A stretch of 64,000 nt of DNA, from the NCBI GenBank assembly GCA_052170135.1, contig JBQNBC010000001.1:1-64000 (forward strand), written 5' to 3'. The position numbers were made by a program, and so were the translations under genes. Below the pieces are notes generated by a model. It was not told the DNA's origin. It ran no database searches and saw only the letters and a program-made list of their open reading frames with translations. Numbering within the stretch: the stretch's first letter is position 1; each line of letters begins with the position of its first letter. The stretch is from Wolinella sp052170135. GTDB taxonomy: Bacteria > Campylobacterota > Campylobacteria > Campylobacterales > Helicobacteraceae. Positions 16,698 to 25,740 of this stretch are shown one piece after another.

Positions 16698-17762
16698 CTA
16701 TGCTTTTGGATAGCTTCCAAGCCATTTTATCTCATCACTTCTACGGCGAAAAAGCTCCTGCACATGCGGCTCGTCTACATGCCCATCAAAGTCGATAAAA
16801 AAGCAAAATCCGAAATCTCTACCATTGTAGTTTGGACGCGACTCGATTTTGGTCATATTTATCTCTAGTTCATTTAAATCACTAAGCAATCCAAGAAGTG
16901 CGCCTGGTCTATCCGTGTGGCTGATATCCGCGCGTATAGAGCTCTTATCCGCGCTACTTGGCTGATTTTTAAAATCACTAATGATGACAAATCGCGTGCG
17001 ATTACCAGAAGAATCCTCTATATTTTCAAAGAGAATAGGTAAGCGATAAAGCTTAGCTGCGATATGCGAGCATATTGCAGCGGTATTTGGTTCGCTACTT
17101 GCGAGCTGTGCCGCTTTAGCAGTAGAGTCGACTGGAATTCTCTCTACCTCTTCAAGATTGTATTCACTCAAGAAATTTAAACACTGTCCAAATGCAATAT
17201 CTTTGGAGTAGATTCTCCTTACATCCTTTAAAGAATCACAAGTAGTTGCAAAAGTGTGATGAATAGGCATCGCAAGCTCCGCAACTATCTTTAGACTTGA
17301 GCCACCGAGCAAATCTAGCGTCTCACCTACTATGCCATTTTTATTATTCTCTATCGGCACAACACCATAGCGCGCGCGCCCAGATTCCACTGTTTTAAAT
17401 ACCGAAGAGATATTATTCATCGATAAATAGTCACTCATCGCACCAAATCTACTCTCAGCTGCTTGATGTGTATAGCTCCCAAGCGGCCCTAGATAGGCGA
17501 CACGCTCTGGCAATTCTAGATTCCTGCTTACGGCAAAAATTTCGAGATAAATAGCCTCAATAGCTGCGCTATTTAACAGCCCATTATTGAGGAAATTTAA
17601 CCGCGAGATGATTTCACGTTCACGCTCTGGGCGATATATGACACTGCCTTCGGACTTTTTTTGTCGACCTATTTCACGCACTACTTCCATGCGCTCATTT
17701 AGCAACTTTAAGATTTCATTGTCGATAGAATCTATATTTTCACGAAATTTCTGTAAACTCAT
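16698..17762 (-). CDS. pheA: Bifunctional chorismate mutase / prephenate dehydratase
   Basis: Makes phenylpyruvate from chorismate for phenylalanine synthesis. The 354 aa comprise three parts. An AroQ-type chorismate mutase helix bundle occupies residues 1-90 (IDSIDNEILKLLNERMEVV, with GRQKK). The prephenate dehydratase core is at about 95-275 (YLGPLGSYTHQAA; catalytic Thr in SGNRTRFVII). A C-terminal ACT domain follows with the Phe-binding-type DRPGALLGLL and ESRPNY. Feedback inhibition by phenylalanine is expected from the ACT motifs. Its ATG overlaps the lysA stop by 4 nt, so the two are coupled, an arrangement also known in Helicobacter pylori. Confidence 0.93.
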   Translation of the reverse strand: MSLQKFRENIDSIDNEILKLLNERMEVVREIGRQKKSEGSVIYRPEREREIISRLNFLNNGLLNSAAIEAIYLEIFAVSRNLELPERVAYLGPLGSYTHQAAESRFGAMSDYLSMNNISSVFKTVESGRARYGVVPIENNKNGIVGETLDLLGGSSLKIVAELAMPIHHTFATTCDSLKDVRRIYSKDIAFGQCLNFLSEYNLEEVERIPVDSTAKAAQLASSEPNTAAICSHIAAKLYRLPILFENIEDSSGNRTRFVIISDFKNQPSSADKSSIRADISHTDRPGALLGLLSDLNELEINMTKIESRPNYNGRDFGFCFFIDFDGHVDEPHVQELFRRRSDEIKWLGSYPKA

Positions 17763-18973
17763 TTTAGTTTCTCCACTTGCAGTAACGATAGCTCATTCTC
17801 TATCAGTGTCTCAAAACTCTCACGCTTACGTATCAGCCATGACTTTTCGGTATCAAACGCAACCTCAGCAACGCGCGGACGCGAGTTGTACTGACTTGAC
17901 ATGGAGAAACCATACGCCCCGGCACTTTTAAATACCAAAAGATCACCATGTGAGAGAATCGGCAAAGAAACGCCTTTAGCAAGCCAGTCACCACTCTCGC
18001 AAACAGGCCCGACCACATCTGCCTCGCTCACCTCACCATCTTTTAGTGCAATACACTCATGGTATGCGCCATATAAACTCGGGCGCAAAAGGTCGTTCAT
18101 CGCGCCATCAACTATTACAAATCGTTTTTTTTCACTCCGCTTTTCATACAGTACATTTGTGATAAAGTAGCCACTATTGCCAACAATAAATCGCCCCGGC
18201 TCACATACAATCGTAACATCAAGCCCATGAAGAGCAGAAAGAATACCTTGCGCATAATCATACAGATTGATTAACTTCTCGTCCTTATAGCAGATACCCA
18301 GCCCGCCACCTACATCAAAGAATCGAATTTCAATCTTAAGTGCAAGCAAGCTACGTGCTAAATCGGCAACTTTGCGCGCGGACTCTAAAATAGGCTCTAG
18401 CTCAGTAAGCTGACTACCAATGTGGAAATGGATTCCTACTGGGTTTAGAAAATCTGACTTTGCGCAGTAGATATAAAGCTTCTTAGCAACATCGATAGAG
18501 ACGCCAAATTTATTTTCGCTAAGCCCCGTGGATATATAAGGGTGTGTCTTAGGATCAATGTCTGGATTGACGCGTATCGAGATTCTTGCGACTTTATCAA
18601 GCGCGCGAGCTATATTTTCGATTCTTAGCAACTCTGATTCGCTCTCGACGTTAATCATAAGAATATCAAGTTTGAGTGCCTCCTCAATCTCGCTATCACG
18701 CTTTCCAACGCCACTAAAAATTATTTTATAAGCAGGAATCCCAGCCCTAAGTGCGCGCTTCACCTCGCCGATAGAGACGCAGTCCGCACCACTCTCAAGT
18801 CGCCCTAAATGCTGAATGATCGATAGATTTGAATTTGCCTTAACAGCATAGGCAATAAGTGATTTACGCCCAGAAAACGCCTCTTTAAGTGCCAAAAACT
18901 GCGCGCTAATATGATCAAAGTCATAAGCATAAAGAGGAGTGCCGTGCTCTTTTGCTAGAGCCAAAAAGTCCAT
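17759..18973 (-). CDS. lysA: Diaminopimelate decarboxylase
   Basis: PLP-dependent enzyme that makes lysine from meso-diaminopimelate. The 404 aa form an alanine-racemase-like barrel with the PLP lysine in LIAYAVKANSN near residue 44, the phosphate-binding GGGLGICYKDE near residue 223, and the C-terminal catalytic CESGDWLAKG. The ATG at 18973 is preceded by AAGG at good distance. It is the first gene of the lysA-pheA unit and is divergent from a small membrane protein gene 97 bp away. Confidence 0.94.
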   Translation of the reverse strand: MDFLALAKEHGTPLYAYDFDHISAQFLALKEAFSGRKSLIAYAVKANSNLSIIQHLGRLESGADCVSIGEVKRALRAGIPAYKIIFSGVGKRDSEIEEALKLDILMINVESESELLRIENIARALDKVARISIRVNPDIDPKTHPYISTGLSENKFGVSIDVAKKLYIYCAKSDFLNPVGIHFHIGSQLTELEPILESARKVADLARSLLALKIEIRFFDVGGGLGICYKDEKLINLYDYAQGILSALHGLDVTIVCEPGRFIVGNSGYFITNVLYEKRSEKKRFVIVDGAMNDLLRPSLYGAYHECIALKDGEVSEADVVGPVCESGDWLAKGVSLPILSHGDLLVFKSAGAYGFSMSSQYNSRPRVAEVAFDTEKSWLIRKRESFETLIENELSLLQVEKLK

Positions 18974-19070
18974 GGGATGCCTTCTTACTAGGATAAATTG
19001 GCGAAATCCTAGCTTAAAGAGACTTCAAGCTGTGTTAAAATTTTCCCAAAACAAAGCTGGAGTATTGACG

Positions 19071-19454
19071 ATGGATAGGCTTTTATGGGTGATTTTAGGG
19101 GCGATTATTGGCGTACTGGTCATAGGACTACTACTCTACTTTTTTATGCCACAAAAGCAAAGCAAAGCCTCTCTAAAAAAGGAAAAAAACATCACGATGG
19201 AAGAGATTTTATCTCTTCTTAACACAGCTGATGATGTAGCAGGAATCGAGCGCACAATTGCACTGTTTTTTAATAATTTTGAAAACCTACTTCCAGAAAA
19301 GAGAGAGCGCTTAGAGCTTTTTTCTATGCTTGTGCGACATAAAAAAACAAACTCAAAAATAATTCTAAGTACAGAAAAAGAGTTAAAAAAACTAAATCCA
19401 GAGGATGCTAAGGAGCTGGAATCTGTGCTCAAAAAAGGGCTTGATTCTCGCTAG
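19071..19454 (+). CDS. Small single-span membrane protein of unknown function
   Basis: A 127-residue protein with one N-terminal membrane segment (residues 3-25, LLWVILGAIIGVLVIGLLLY). A Lys/Glu-rich helical cytoplasmic domain follows, probably coiled coil around residues 40-125. The open frame extends back to 18939 inside the lysA start region. I chose ATG 19071 because GGAG lies about 8 nt before it and the protein then starts with the membrane anchor. It is divergent from lysA. No family was recognised. Confidence 0.7.
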   Translation: MDRLLWVILGAIIGVLVIGLLLYFFMPQKQSKASLKKEKNITMEEILSLLNTADDVAGIERTIALFFNNFENLLPEKRERLELFSMLVRHKKTNSKIILSTEKELKKLNPEDAKELESVLKKGLDSR

Positions 19455-19616
19455 AGCTAGACTTAATTACTGAGTACTATGTAGCTAAAATTCAATTTAA
19501 TTTTATGATGATTCCTAATATTTTCCTTTAAAAATAGATTTATGTTTTATTTTTGCGCTAAGTAAAGTGTAAGTTGTATTAGCATGAAGCTTTTGCACAC
19601 TCTTTAAGGAGGAGTT

Positions 19617-19823
19617 TTGCGTAGAGTCTATGAAATGTATCGCGATGGCTTTAAGAATCTAATCATAGGCAAAACGCTCTGGAAGCTCATCATCATTAAG
19701 CTTCTAATCATGTTTGTAGTACTGAAAGGATTCTTCTTTGATACTACTCTTGGTACGATGTTTGAGACCAGAGAAGAGAAAGCCGACTTTGTCTTAGAAA
19801 ATCTAACAAAAACAAGGGAGTAG
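19617..19823 (+). CDS. DUF4492 small membrane protein, first gene of the cytochrome bd operon
   Basis: A 68-residue protein with one hydrophobic segment (about 24-42, LIIIKLLIMFVVLKGFFF) and charged ends. The initiation codon is TTG, supported by a strong AAGGAGGAG directly upstream and by the lack of any ATG before residue 7. DUF4492 genes characteristically sit immediately before cydA in Campylobacterota and Bacteroidota. Here cydA starts 2 nt after the stop. An accessory role in bd oxidase assembly or stability is inferred from this position only. Confidence 0.8.
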   Translation: MRRVYEMYRDGFKNLIIGKTLWKLIIIKLLIMFVVLKGFFFDTTLGTMFETREEKADFVLENLTKTRE

Positions 19824-19825
19824 AA

Positions 19826-21364
19826 ATGGAAGATTTAGCAAGCGTAGATTGGTCCAGGGCGCAATTTGCACTCACGGTGATTTACCACTTTTTGTTCGTC
19901 CCACTTACGCTTGGGCTGTCATTTATTATCGCCATTATGGAGACAATCTATGTCAAAAGCAAGAATCCAGAGTGGAAGAAAATCACAAAGTTTTGGATGA
20001 CACTATTTGGGATTAACTTCGCCATTGGAGTGGCAACTGGAATTATCATGGAGTTTGAGTTTGGTACAAACTGGGCAAATTACAGCTGGTTTGTCGGGGA
20101 TATTTTTGGTGCACCGCTCGCAATAGAGGGGATTTTAGCATTTTTCCTAGAGGCGACATTTTTTGCTGTGATGTTCTTTGGGTGGGAAAAGGTCTCTAAA
20201 GGCTTTCACCTTCTTTCAACGTGGCTAGTAGCTATTGGGAGTAATCTCAGTGCATTTTGGATTCTTGTCGCAAATGGCTGGATGCAATATCCAATTGGAA
20301 CTGCGTTTAACCCAGCCACAGCACGCAATGAAATGACTAGCTTTTTTGATATTGCACTCTCACCGGTCGCTATTTCAAAATTCCTCCATACAGTCTCTAG
20401 CGGATATGTTATAGGTGCGTTATTCGTGGTCGGGATTAGCTCATGGTTTATCCTTAAAAATAGAGATTTCATGATGGCAAAAAAGAGCCTTGTAGTCGGA
20501 GCTAGCTTTGGACTTTTGACCTCACTATTTTTGACGCTCACAGGTGATGAAAGTGCATATCAAGTGGCACAAAAGCAGCCTATGAAGCTAGCTGCAATGG
20601 AGGGAATCTATGATGGAGAGCACAGAGCTGGGATAGTTGCATTTGGGATTCTCAACCCAGATAAAAAGATCGGCGATGATAAAAATATATTTCTGTTTGA
20701 TCTCGAGATTCCTTATGTATTATCGCTACTTGGTTATCGCGATATAAATGCTTTCGTCCCGGGTATGAATAATATAGTCTATGGCGATCCTAAGCGCGGA
20801 ATCGCGCCGGCAAGCGAGAGAATCGCAAGCGGTAAAGAGGCAGTAAATGCGCTAAATGCTTATAAGGAAGCAAAAAAAACAAATAATACAAAGGTGATGG
20901 AAGAATCAAAAGCAATCCTTGATAAACACATTAAAGATCTAGGCTATGGCTATCTAAATACGCCAGAACAGATTGTTCCACCTGTGGCATTAACATTTTA
21001 TAGTTTTCACGTGATGGTTGCGCTTGGCTCGTGGTTTATCATTCTTTTCTTGGTCGTGCTATATCTCAGCATGGCAAATGAAATCGAGCGATTCCGCAAG
21101 GTTTTATGGCTAGCACTTTTCTCGATTCCGCTTGGATTTATTGCGGCGGAGGCAGGCTGGATAGTCGCTGAAGTGGGCAGACAACCATGGGCAATACAGG
21201 ACTTAATGCCTGTAGGAATCGCCGCTACAAATCTAGCAAGCGTGAATGTTCAAATATCATTTGCGCTATTTGCAGTGCTATTCACAGCTCTACTCATAGC
21301 CGAGATAAAAATTATGCTTAAGCAAATTCGCCTAGGTTTTAATGGAGGACATAATCATGTTTGA
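19826..21364 (+). CDS. cydA: Cytochrome bd quinol oxidase subunit I
   Basis: Haem-bearing subunit of the high-affinity bd oxidase, which reduces oxygen with quinol electrons at low oxygen tension. The 512 aa contain about nine membrane helices. Conserved features include the N-terminal RAQFALTVIYHFLFVPLTLG (haem b595 His region), MEFEFGTNW, the GDESAYQVAQKQPMKLAAME Q-loop entry, and the GWIVAEVGRQPW motif near residue 455. The quinol loop is of ordinary short type. The gene overlaps cydB by 8 nt and follows the DUF4492 gene by 2 nt. Confidence 0.95.
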   Translation: MEDLASVDWSRAQFALTVIYHFLFVPLTLGLSFIIAIMETIYVKSKNPEWKKITKFWMTLFGINFAIGVATGIIMEFEFGTNWANYSWFVGDIFGAPLAIEGILAFFLEATFFAVMFFGWEKVSKGFHLLSTWLVAIGSNLSAFWILVANGWMQYPIGTAFNPATARNEMTSFFDIALSPVAISKFLHTVSSGYVIGALFVVGISSWFILKNRDFMMAKKSLVVGASFGLLTSLFLTLTGDESAYQVAQKQPMKLAAMEGIYDGEHRAGIVAFGILNPDKKIGDDKNIFLFDLEIPYVLSLLGYRDINAFVPGMNNIVYGDPKRGIAPASERIASGKEAVNALNAYKEAKKTNNTKVMEESKAILDKHIKDLGYGYLNTPEQIVPPVALTFYSFHVMVALGSWFIILFLVVLYLSMANEIERFRKVLWLALFSIPLGFIAAEAGWIVAEVGRQPWAIQDLMPVGIAATNLASVNVQISFALFAVLFTALLIAEIKIMLKQIRLGFNGGHNHV

Positions 21365-22475
21365 GACACTTGAAGCATTGCAAATCTACTGGTGGTGTAT
21401 CGTAAGCTTACTTGGTGGACTTTTGGTTTTTATGATGTTTGTGCAGGGCGGACAGACACTTATGGATTCTTTGAGCGATGGCGAACTTGACAAGAGTGTA
21501 ATTATCAACTCTCTTGGACGCAAGTGGGAACTTACATTTACAACTCTTGTCATGTTTGGTGGGGCATGCTTTGCGGCGTTTCCGCTGTTTTATGCGACGA
21601 GCTTTGGCGGGGCATACTGGGTGTGGTTAGCGATTTTGTTTTGCTTTATCGTGCAAGCGGTGAGCTATGAATATCGCAAAAAGCCAGATAACTTCCTAGG
21701 ACAGCGCACTTATGAGATTTTTCTCTACATTAATGGAATCGGTGGTACGGTGCTTATCGGTGCGGCAGTCAGCACATTTTTTAGCGGTAGCGCATTTGCA
21801 TTAAGTGAGAACAACTTCCCGCTCTGGCAGACGCCATATCGTGGATTGGAGGCACTTTTAGTTCCGCAGAATTATCTGCTTGGATTCGTACTTTTATTCC
21901 TCTCAAGAATCGGTGGTGCGCTCTACTTCATAAACAACATAGACGATGAGAGAATCATAACTAAAGCACGGAATGCTATACGCAAAAATACGCTCTATTT
22001 CTTACCATTTTTCCTTGGATTCTTAGCTTGGATTCTCACTAAAGACGGCTGGGCATATAGCGAAGGTGGCGTAACAATAGAAGCATATAAATACGCTAAG
22101 AATCTACTTGCTCTTCCTCATGTAGGTATTGCTCTACTAGTAGGCGTATTGTGTGTGCTGTATGGCATTTACCTAGGGGTATTTACAAAAAGCACTAAAG
22201 GAATCTTCGCTTTTGGTGTTGGCGCGGTGCTAACTGGTATGAGTCTGTTTCTAATAAGCGGATTAAATCATACGGCATTTTATCCATCATACACGCACAT
22301 CGATTCTTCACTAACAATAGCAAATGCTTCATCAAGCCACTATACGCTAAGCGTAATGAGCTACGTATCGCTATTGGTACCGTTTGTCCTTGGATATATC
22401 GTATATGTATGGCGCGCGATGGATAGAAACAAAATCACAATCAACGAGGTCGTAAACGACCCACACAATTACTAA
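21357..22475 (+). CDS. cydB: Cytochrome bd quinol oxidase subunit II
   Basis: Partner of CydA with about eight membrane helices, 372 aa. The N-terminus LQIYWWCIVSLLGGLLVFM carries the conserved Trp/Tyr helix, and GGQTLMDSL and GRKWELTFTTLVMFGG are typical. I start at ATG 21357 because GGAGG lies about 8 nt upstream inside cydA. An in-frame ATG at 21342 would add five residues without a ribosome-binding site. An 11-nt gap and a good Shine-Dalgarno follow, leading into a 36-residue microprotein. Confidence 0.94.
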   Translation: MFETLEALQIYWWCIVSLLGGLLVFMMFVQGGQTLMDSLSDGELDKSVIINSLGRKWELTFTTLVMFGGACFAAFPLFYATSFGGAYWVWLAILFCFIVQAVSYEYRKKPDNFLGQRTYEIFLYINGIGGTVLIGAAVSTFFSGSAFALSENNFPLWQTPYRGLEALLVPQNYLLGFVLLFLSRIGGALYFINNIDDERIITKARNAIRKNTLYFLPFFLGFLAWILTKDGWAYSEGGVTIEAYKYAKNLLALPHVGIALLVGVLCVLYGIYLGVFTKSTKGIFAFGVGAVLTGMSLFLISGLNHTAFYPSYTHIDSSLTIANASSSHYTLSVMSYVSLLVPFVLGYIVYVWRAMDRNKITINEVVNDPHNY

Positions 22476-22486
22476 AAGGAGAATCT

Positions 22487-22597
22487 ATGGTGGACTACAC
22501 TCATGCGCTGATATGGATAACAGCATGGCCTATTGTTATTTATGCTAGCTATCGCTTTGTAAAGCTCAATATAGAGCAGATTGAGCGCAAAAAATAG
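22487..22597 (+). CDS. CydX-like single-span microprotein (36 aa)
   Basis: A very short gene right after cydB, with AAAAGGAG 5-6 nt before its ATG. It reads MVDYTHALIWITAWPIVIYA and continues to a basic tail ending IEQIERKK. One membrane segment covers about residues 7-24, with an inside-positive C-terminus. Size, topology and position match CydX/CydZ-type small subunits that stabilise haem in bd oxidases, although the residues do not resemble Escherichia coli CydX. The codons look real: a clean start and stop, and tight spacing to cydB and to the next gene. The role is inferred. Confidence 0.7.
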   Translation: MVDYTHALIWITAWPIVIYASYRFVKLNIEQIERKK

Positions 22598-22600
22598 ACT

Positions 22601-24157
22601 GTGAAATCTAGAATGCATCAAGATGATATGAGTAAAAAGATAAAAACAAAGAGCGTATTGACATTTTTGATGAGCATTGTCACTGTGCTTATTTGCGTAT
22701 ATTTCTATCTTTTTCATGCATATCACAATTTCGTCATAGACAGGCTAGCACTCGAAGTGAAGGGGCGACTTGAAAATAGCACGCCACTGTTTTTAAAACG
22801 TGTTGATGAGTTTTATAAAATCATCGGTGACTACATAACAGCTGATCCAGAGGTGCTTGATGCATTTTTAAAACAAAATCGCCAAGCCCTCTATGAGCGG
22901 GTTATCCCGATATTCAACACTCTAAAAGCACATGATATGGAGCTTGAGGCTATGCAATTTCACACCATAGATGGGTATAGCCTACTGCGCATGCACAACC
23001 CGCAATACCACAGCGATAATCTAAAAGAACGCAAGCTTATAGCCAGAATTCTTTCAAGCGGTGAGCCTATAAGTGCTATAGACGCTGGTAAATATAGCCT
23101 TAGCTATCGTATCGGGATACCGATATATGATGGTCCATTGTGTGTGGGTGCGCTTGAATTTGGCGTCAGACCAGATCTTTTCTCTCGTATGTTACTAGAA
23201 GAATCGAATGTCAAGAGTGCAATTTTCATGGAGCGCAAAAATATAAAGATATTCCTGGATAACAATAAAAACTTTGATAAAGAAGATAGCGCAATCAAGG
23301 GGTATATTGCATATCGCGACTTTGGGAATCTAATAGAGAATGAAAGCGAATGGAAAAAGTCTCTAGAAAACTATCTCTACAAACAAGATAAAAATAATCA
23401 CCACATAATTTTCAAAGGACTTGAATTAAAAGATGTAGATGGAGAACGTATTGGATATCTAATGATAGACAAAAACATAGACTACTACATGAAGCGGGCA
23501 TTAAAGCTAAAGATTATCTCTATATTGATTGGTGTAGTGCTTTGGGTAGCGGTCTTTGGTTTGCTCTGTTTTGGCTACTATCGCTACTTGGTGCGCATGA
23601 AACACTACGAAGATAGCATTATAGAGAAGAACAAGATCTTGGAGCACCTTAGCCTCTTTGACCACTTAACAACAATCGCAAATCGGCGCAACATAGAGGA
23701 ACATTTCATGCATGCGATCGATAGATTCTCGCTGAAGTTAGTACCATTTTCGATGGTTATATTTGACATAGATGACTTTAAGCGTATCAACGATACATAC
23801 GGACATAGCACTGGTGATGAAGTGATAAAAGATGTCGCAAGAATCGCAAAATCAAGCATTAGAGATGACGATATGGTTGGAAGATGGGGAGGCGAGGAGT
23901 TTGTCCTTTATCTACCATGCACTAGCATTGAGTCAGCATTCTTAATTGCTGAAAGACTAAGAGAAGCCATAGAAGCACATAAATTCGACGATAGATTTAG
24001 AATTACGTGCAGCTTTGGCGTGAGTGAATTTCGCACTGGAATGAATTTCGATGAACTAGTAACAAGCGCAGATGAAGCACTCTACAAGGCAAAGCGAGAT
24101 GGCAAAAACAGAGTAATGAGTGCAACCGAAACAAAGGAGCTACTATGCCAGTCATAA
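22601..24157 (+). CDS. Membrane-bound diguanylate cyclase with periplasmic dCache-type sensor
   Basis: Predicted to make cyclic di-GMP in response to a periplasmic ligand. The 518 aa begin with a membrane helix (about 18-38). The sensor region follows (about 45-295), with dCache_3-like HTIDGYSLLRMHNP, RIGIPIYDGPLCVGALEFGV and a second lobe. A second membrane helix (about 305-328) leads into a GGDEF domain with the intact active-site motif RWGGEEFV and the metal-binding FDIDDFKRINDTYGH. An inhibitory RxxD is not obvious before the motif. The start is uncertain: GTG 22601 is taken here, and ATG 22613 or 22628 are alternatives. The last 13 nt overlap the tautomerase gene. Note the absence of such enzymes in H. 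pylori. Confidence 0.82.
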   Translation: MKSRMHQDDMSKKIKTKSVLTFLMSIVTVLICVYFYLFHAYHNFVIDRLALEVKGRLENSTPLFLKRVDEFYKIIGDYITADPEVLDAFLKQNRQALYERVIPIFNTLKAHDMELEAMQFHTIDGYSLLRMHNPQYHSDNLKERKLIARILSSGEPISAIDAGKYSLSYRIGIPIYDGPLCVGALEFGVRPDLFSRMLLEESNVKSAIFMERKNIKIFLDNNKNFDKEDSAIKGYIAYRDFGNLIENESEWKKSLENYLYKQDKNNHHIIFKGLELKDVDGERIGYLMIDKNIDYYMKRALKLKIISILIGVVLWVAVFGLLCFGYYRYLVRMKHYEDSIIEKNKILEHLSLFDHLTTIANRRNIEEHFMHAIDRFSLKLVPFSMVIFDIDDFKRINDTYGHSTGDEVIKDVARIAKSSIRDDDMVGRWGGEEFVLYLPCTSIESAFLIAERLREAIEAHKFDDRFRITCSFGVSEFRTGMNFDELVTSADEALYKAKRDGKNRVMSATETKELLCQS

Positions 24158-24381
24158 ATGTACATATGACAATCGAAGATGGTGGACTTACACGCGAACA
24201 AAAGGAGAATCTAGTCGCCAAGCTCACAGATGGCTTCGTAGAAGTTGTCGGGCGTGGCAAAAAGAGTTGTGTTGTCATCATAAATGAAGTCAACACAGAC
24301 AACTACGCAATAGGTGGAAAAAGTATCACAAACATAAGAACGGAATCCAAAGATCAGGAAACAAAATTCACAATTTTATAA
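24145..24381 (+). CDS. 4-oxalocrotonate tautomerase family protein
   Basis: Small enolase-keto tautomerase of 78 aa. After Met removal the catalytic N-terminal proline (MPVINVHM) is exposed. A basic pocket residue is provided by GRGKKSCVVIINEV, and the beta-alpha-beta layout with a C-terminal extension of about 15 residues is that of the DmpI/4-OT group. AAAGGAG precedes the ATG by 6 nt, inside the end of the GGDEF gene, which it overlaps by 13 nt. The substrate is unknown. Confidence 0.85.
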   Translation: MPVINVHMTIEDGGLTREQKENLVAKLTDGFVEVVGRGKKSCVVIINEVNTDNYAIGGKSITNIRTESKDQETKFTIL

Positions 24382-24401
24382 CTACAGTAGGCTTTAATGC
24401 C

Positions 24402-24407
24402 TATAAT
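24402..24407 (+). promoter_or_regulatory. Promoter -10 element for gltS
   Basis: TATAAT ends 30 nt before the gltS ATG (24438), with no clear -35 as usual for this phylum. A small hairpin just upstream (AGGC/GCCT at 24389-24402) may end the preceding transcript. Confidence 0.5.
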
Positions 24408-24437
24408 TAGGGTGTAATTTTTAGCAAAAGGTAAAAT

Positions 24438-25661
24438 ATGGGGACTGTAGAAATCCAGGTAGATGGCTATTATACGCTGATTTTAGCGACTTTAGTGTTG
24501 CTTTTGGGACGATTCTTGGTAAAAAAGATACGATTCTTGCGCGACTTTAACATCCCTGAACCGGTTGTTGGTGGGCTTATTGCTGCGATTGTTATGACGA
24601 TTTTGTATGCTACATTTAATTTGGTTTTTGTTTTTCCAAAGCTACTGCAAAATACATTTATGCTTATATTTTTCTCATCAATAGGACTTTCAGCAGACTT
24701 TGGAAGATTAAAACAGGGCGGATTCCCACTTGTAGTATTTTTAATTGTCGTTAGTTTCTTTATCCTTGTACAAAATGGCGTTGGAGTTGGCTTAGCTGTG
24801 TTAATGGATCAAAATCCACTAATCGGGCTTATCACAGGCTCTATCACACTAACTGGCGGACATGGTACTGGCGGAGGATATGGCGATCTTTTTGCAACAA
24901 AATATGGAATCGTAGGCGCAGTTGAGATGGCTATGGTTTCAGCGACTTTTGGACTTGTTGCTGGTGGGCTTATCGGCGGACCAATAGCTAGATATATCCT
25001 AAATAAAATGGGACGCAAGCCAACAAATGTATCTGATACAGAGCTTGACGATCCTATAAAATACGACGGACAAACACTAGAAAGCGTGTCGCATCAACGA
25101 CTAATCACGGCAAAATCAGCAATTGAAACAATGGCACTTTTTGCCGCATGCTTATCATTCTCTGCGATAATGGTAAAGCTCCTACCTGAAGTAAGAATCC
25201 CTCAATTTGTCTGGGCATTAGGCTTTGGCGTAATCCTTAGAAATACGCTGACAATTATCTTTAAATTTGACATGTTTGATCGCGCGATTGATGTGTTTGG
25301 CAATGCCTCACTAAGTCTATTTTTAGCAATGGCACTAATGGCAACTCAGCTTTGGCAACTCTCAGGAATCGCTGGTCCAATGCTTGTGATTTTGATTATT
25401 CAGACGATTGTGATGATTTTGTTTGCCTATTTTGTTACATTTCGCACTATGGGAGGCGACTACGATTCTGCTGTTCTAGCGGCTGGACATTGTGGCTTTG
25501 GACTTGGCGCAACACCTACAGCGGTAGCAAACATGCAATCAATTACAAGTGTTTTTGGGCCTTCACATAAGGCATTTTTGATAGTTCCTCTCGTTGGCGC
25601 ATTTTTCATCGATTTGGTAAATTTCACAATTCTTAACTTCCTAATCGAAATCCTTAGTTAA
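24438..25661 (+). CDS. gltS: Sodium/glutamate symporter
   Basis: Inner-membrane Na+-coupled glutamate uptake carrier of 407 aa with about ten to twelve hydrophobic segments. The inverted-repeat reentrant-loop signatures are visible: LTGGHGTGGGYG near residue 140 and AGHCGFGLGATPTAVANM near residue 350. The N-terminus also has PEPVVGGLIAA-like text (IPEPVVGGL). The ATG follows AAAAGGTAAAAT. A 12-bp inverted repeat after the gene (25673-25703) separates it from the converging heptosyltransferase gene. Confidence 0.93.
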   Translation: MGTVEIQVDGYYTLILATLVLLLGRFLVKKIRFLRDFNIPEPVVGGLIAAIVMTILYATFNLVFVFPKLLQNTFMLIFFSSIGLSADFGRLKQGGFPLVVFLIVVSFFILVQNGVGVGLAVLMDQNPLIGLITGSITLTGGHGTGGGYGDLFATKYGIVGAVEMAMVSATFGLVAGGLIGGPIARYILNKMGRKPTNVSDTELDDPIKYDGQTLESVSHQRLITAKSAIETMALFAACLSFSAIMVKLLPEVRIPQFVWALGFGVILRNTLTIIFKFDMFDRAIDVFGNASLSLFLAMALMATQLWQLSGIAGPMLVILIIQTIVMILFAYFVTFRTMGGDYDSAVLAAGHCGFGLGATPTAVANMQSITSVFGPSHKAFLIVPLVGAFFIDLVNFTILNFLIEILS

Positions 25662-25672
25662 AAATAAAGCTA

Positions 25673-25703
25673 CGCAGATTCTTACAAAGTATAAGAATCT
25701 GCG
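25673..25703. terminator. 12-bp inverted repeat between convergent gltS and heptosyltransferase genes
   Basis: Arms 25673-25684 and 25692-25703 pair perfectly around the 7-nt loop CAAAGTA. The position between two converging genes suggests a bidirectional terminator, though no T tract follows. Confidence 0.55.
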
Positions 25704-25740
25704 AGATTTAGTAAGAATCCAAGCACTAAAATCTACGTGA

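Noticed and set aside
18939..19070. 44-residue upstream extension of the small membrane protein after lysA
   Set aside because: It lies within the lysA 5' end and its leader; ATG 19071 has its own GGAG and begins at the membrane helix.
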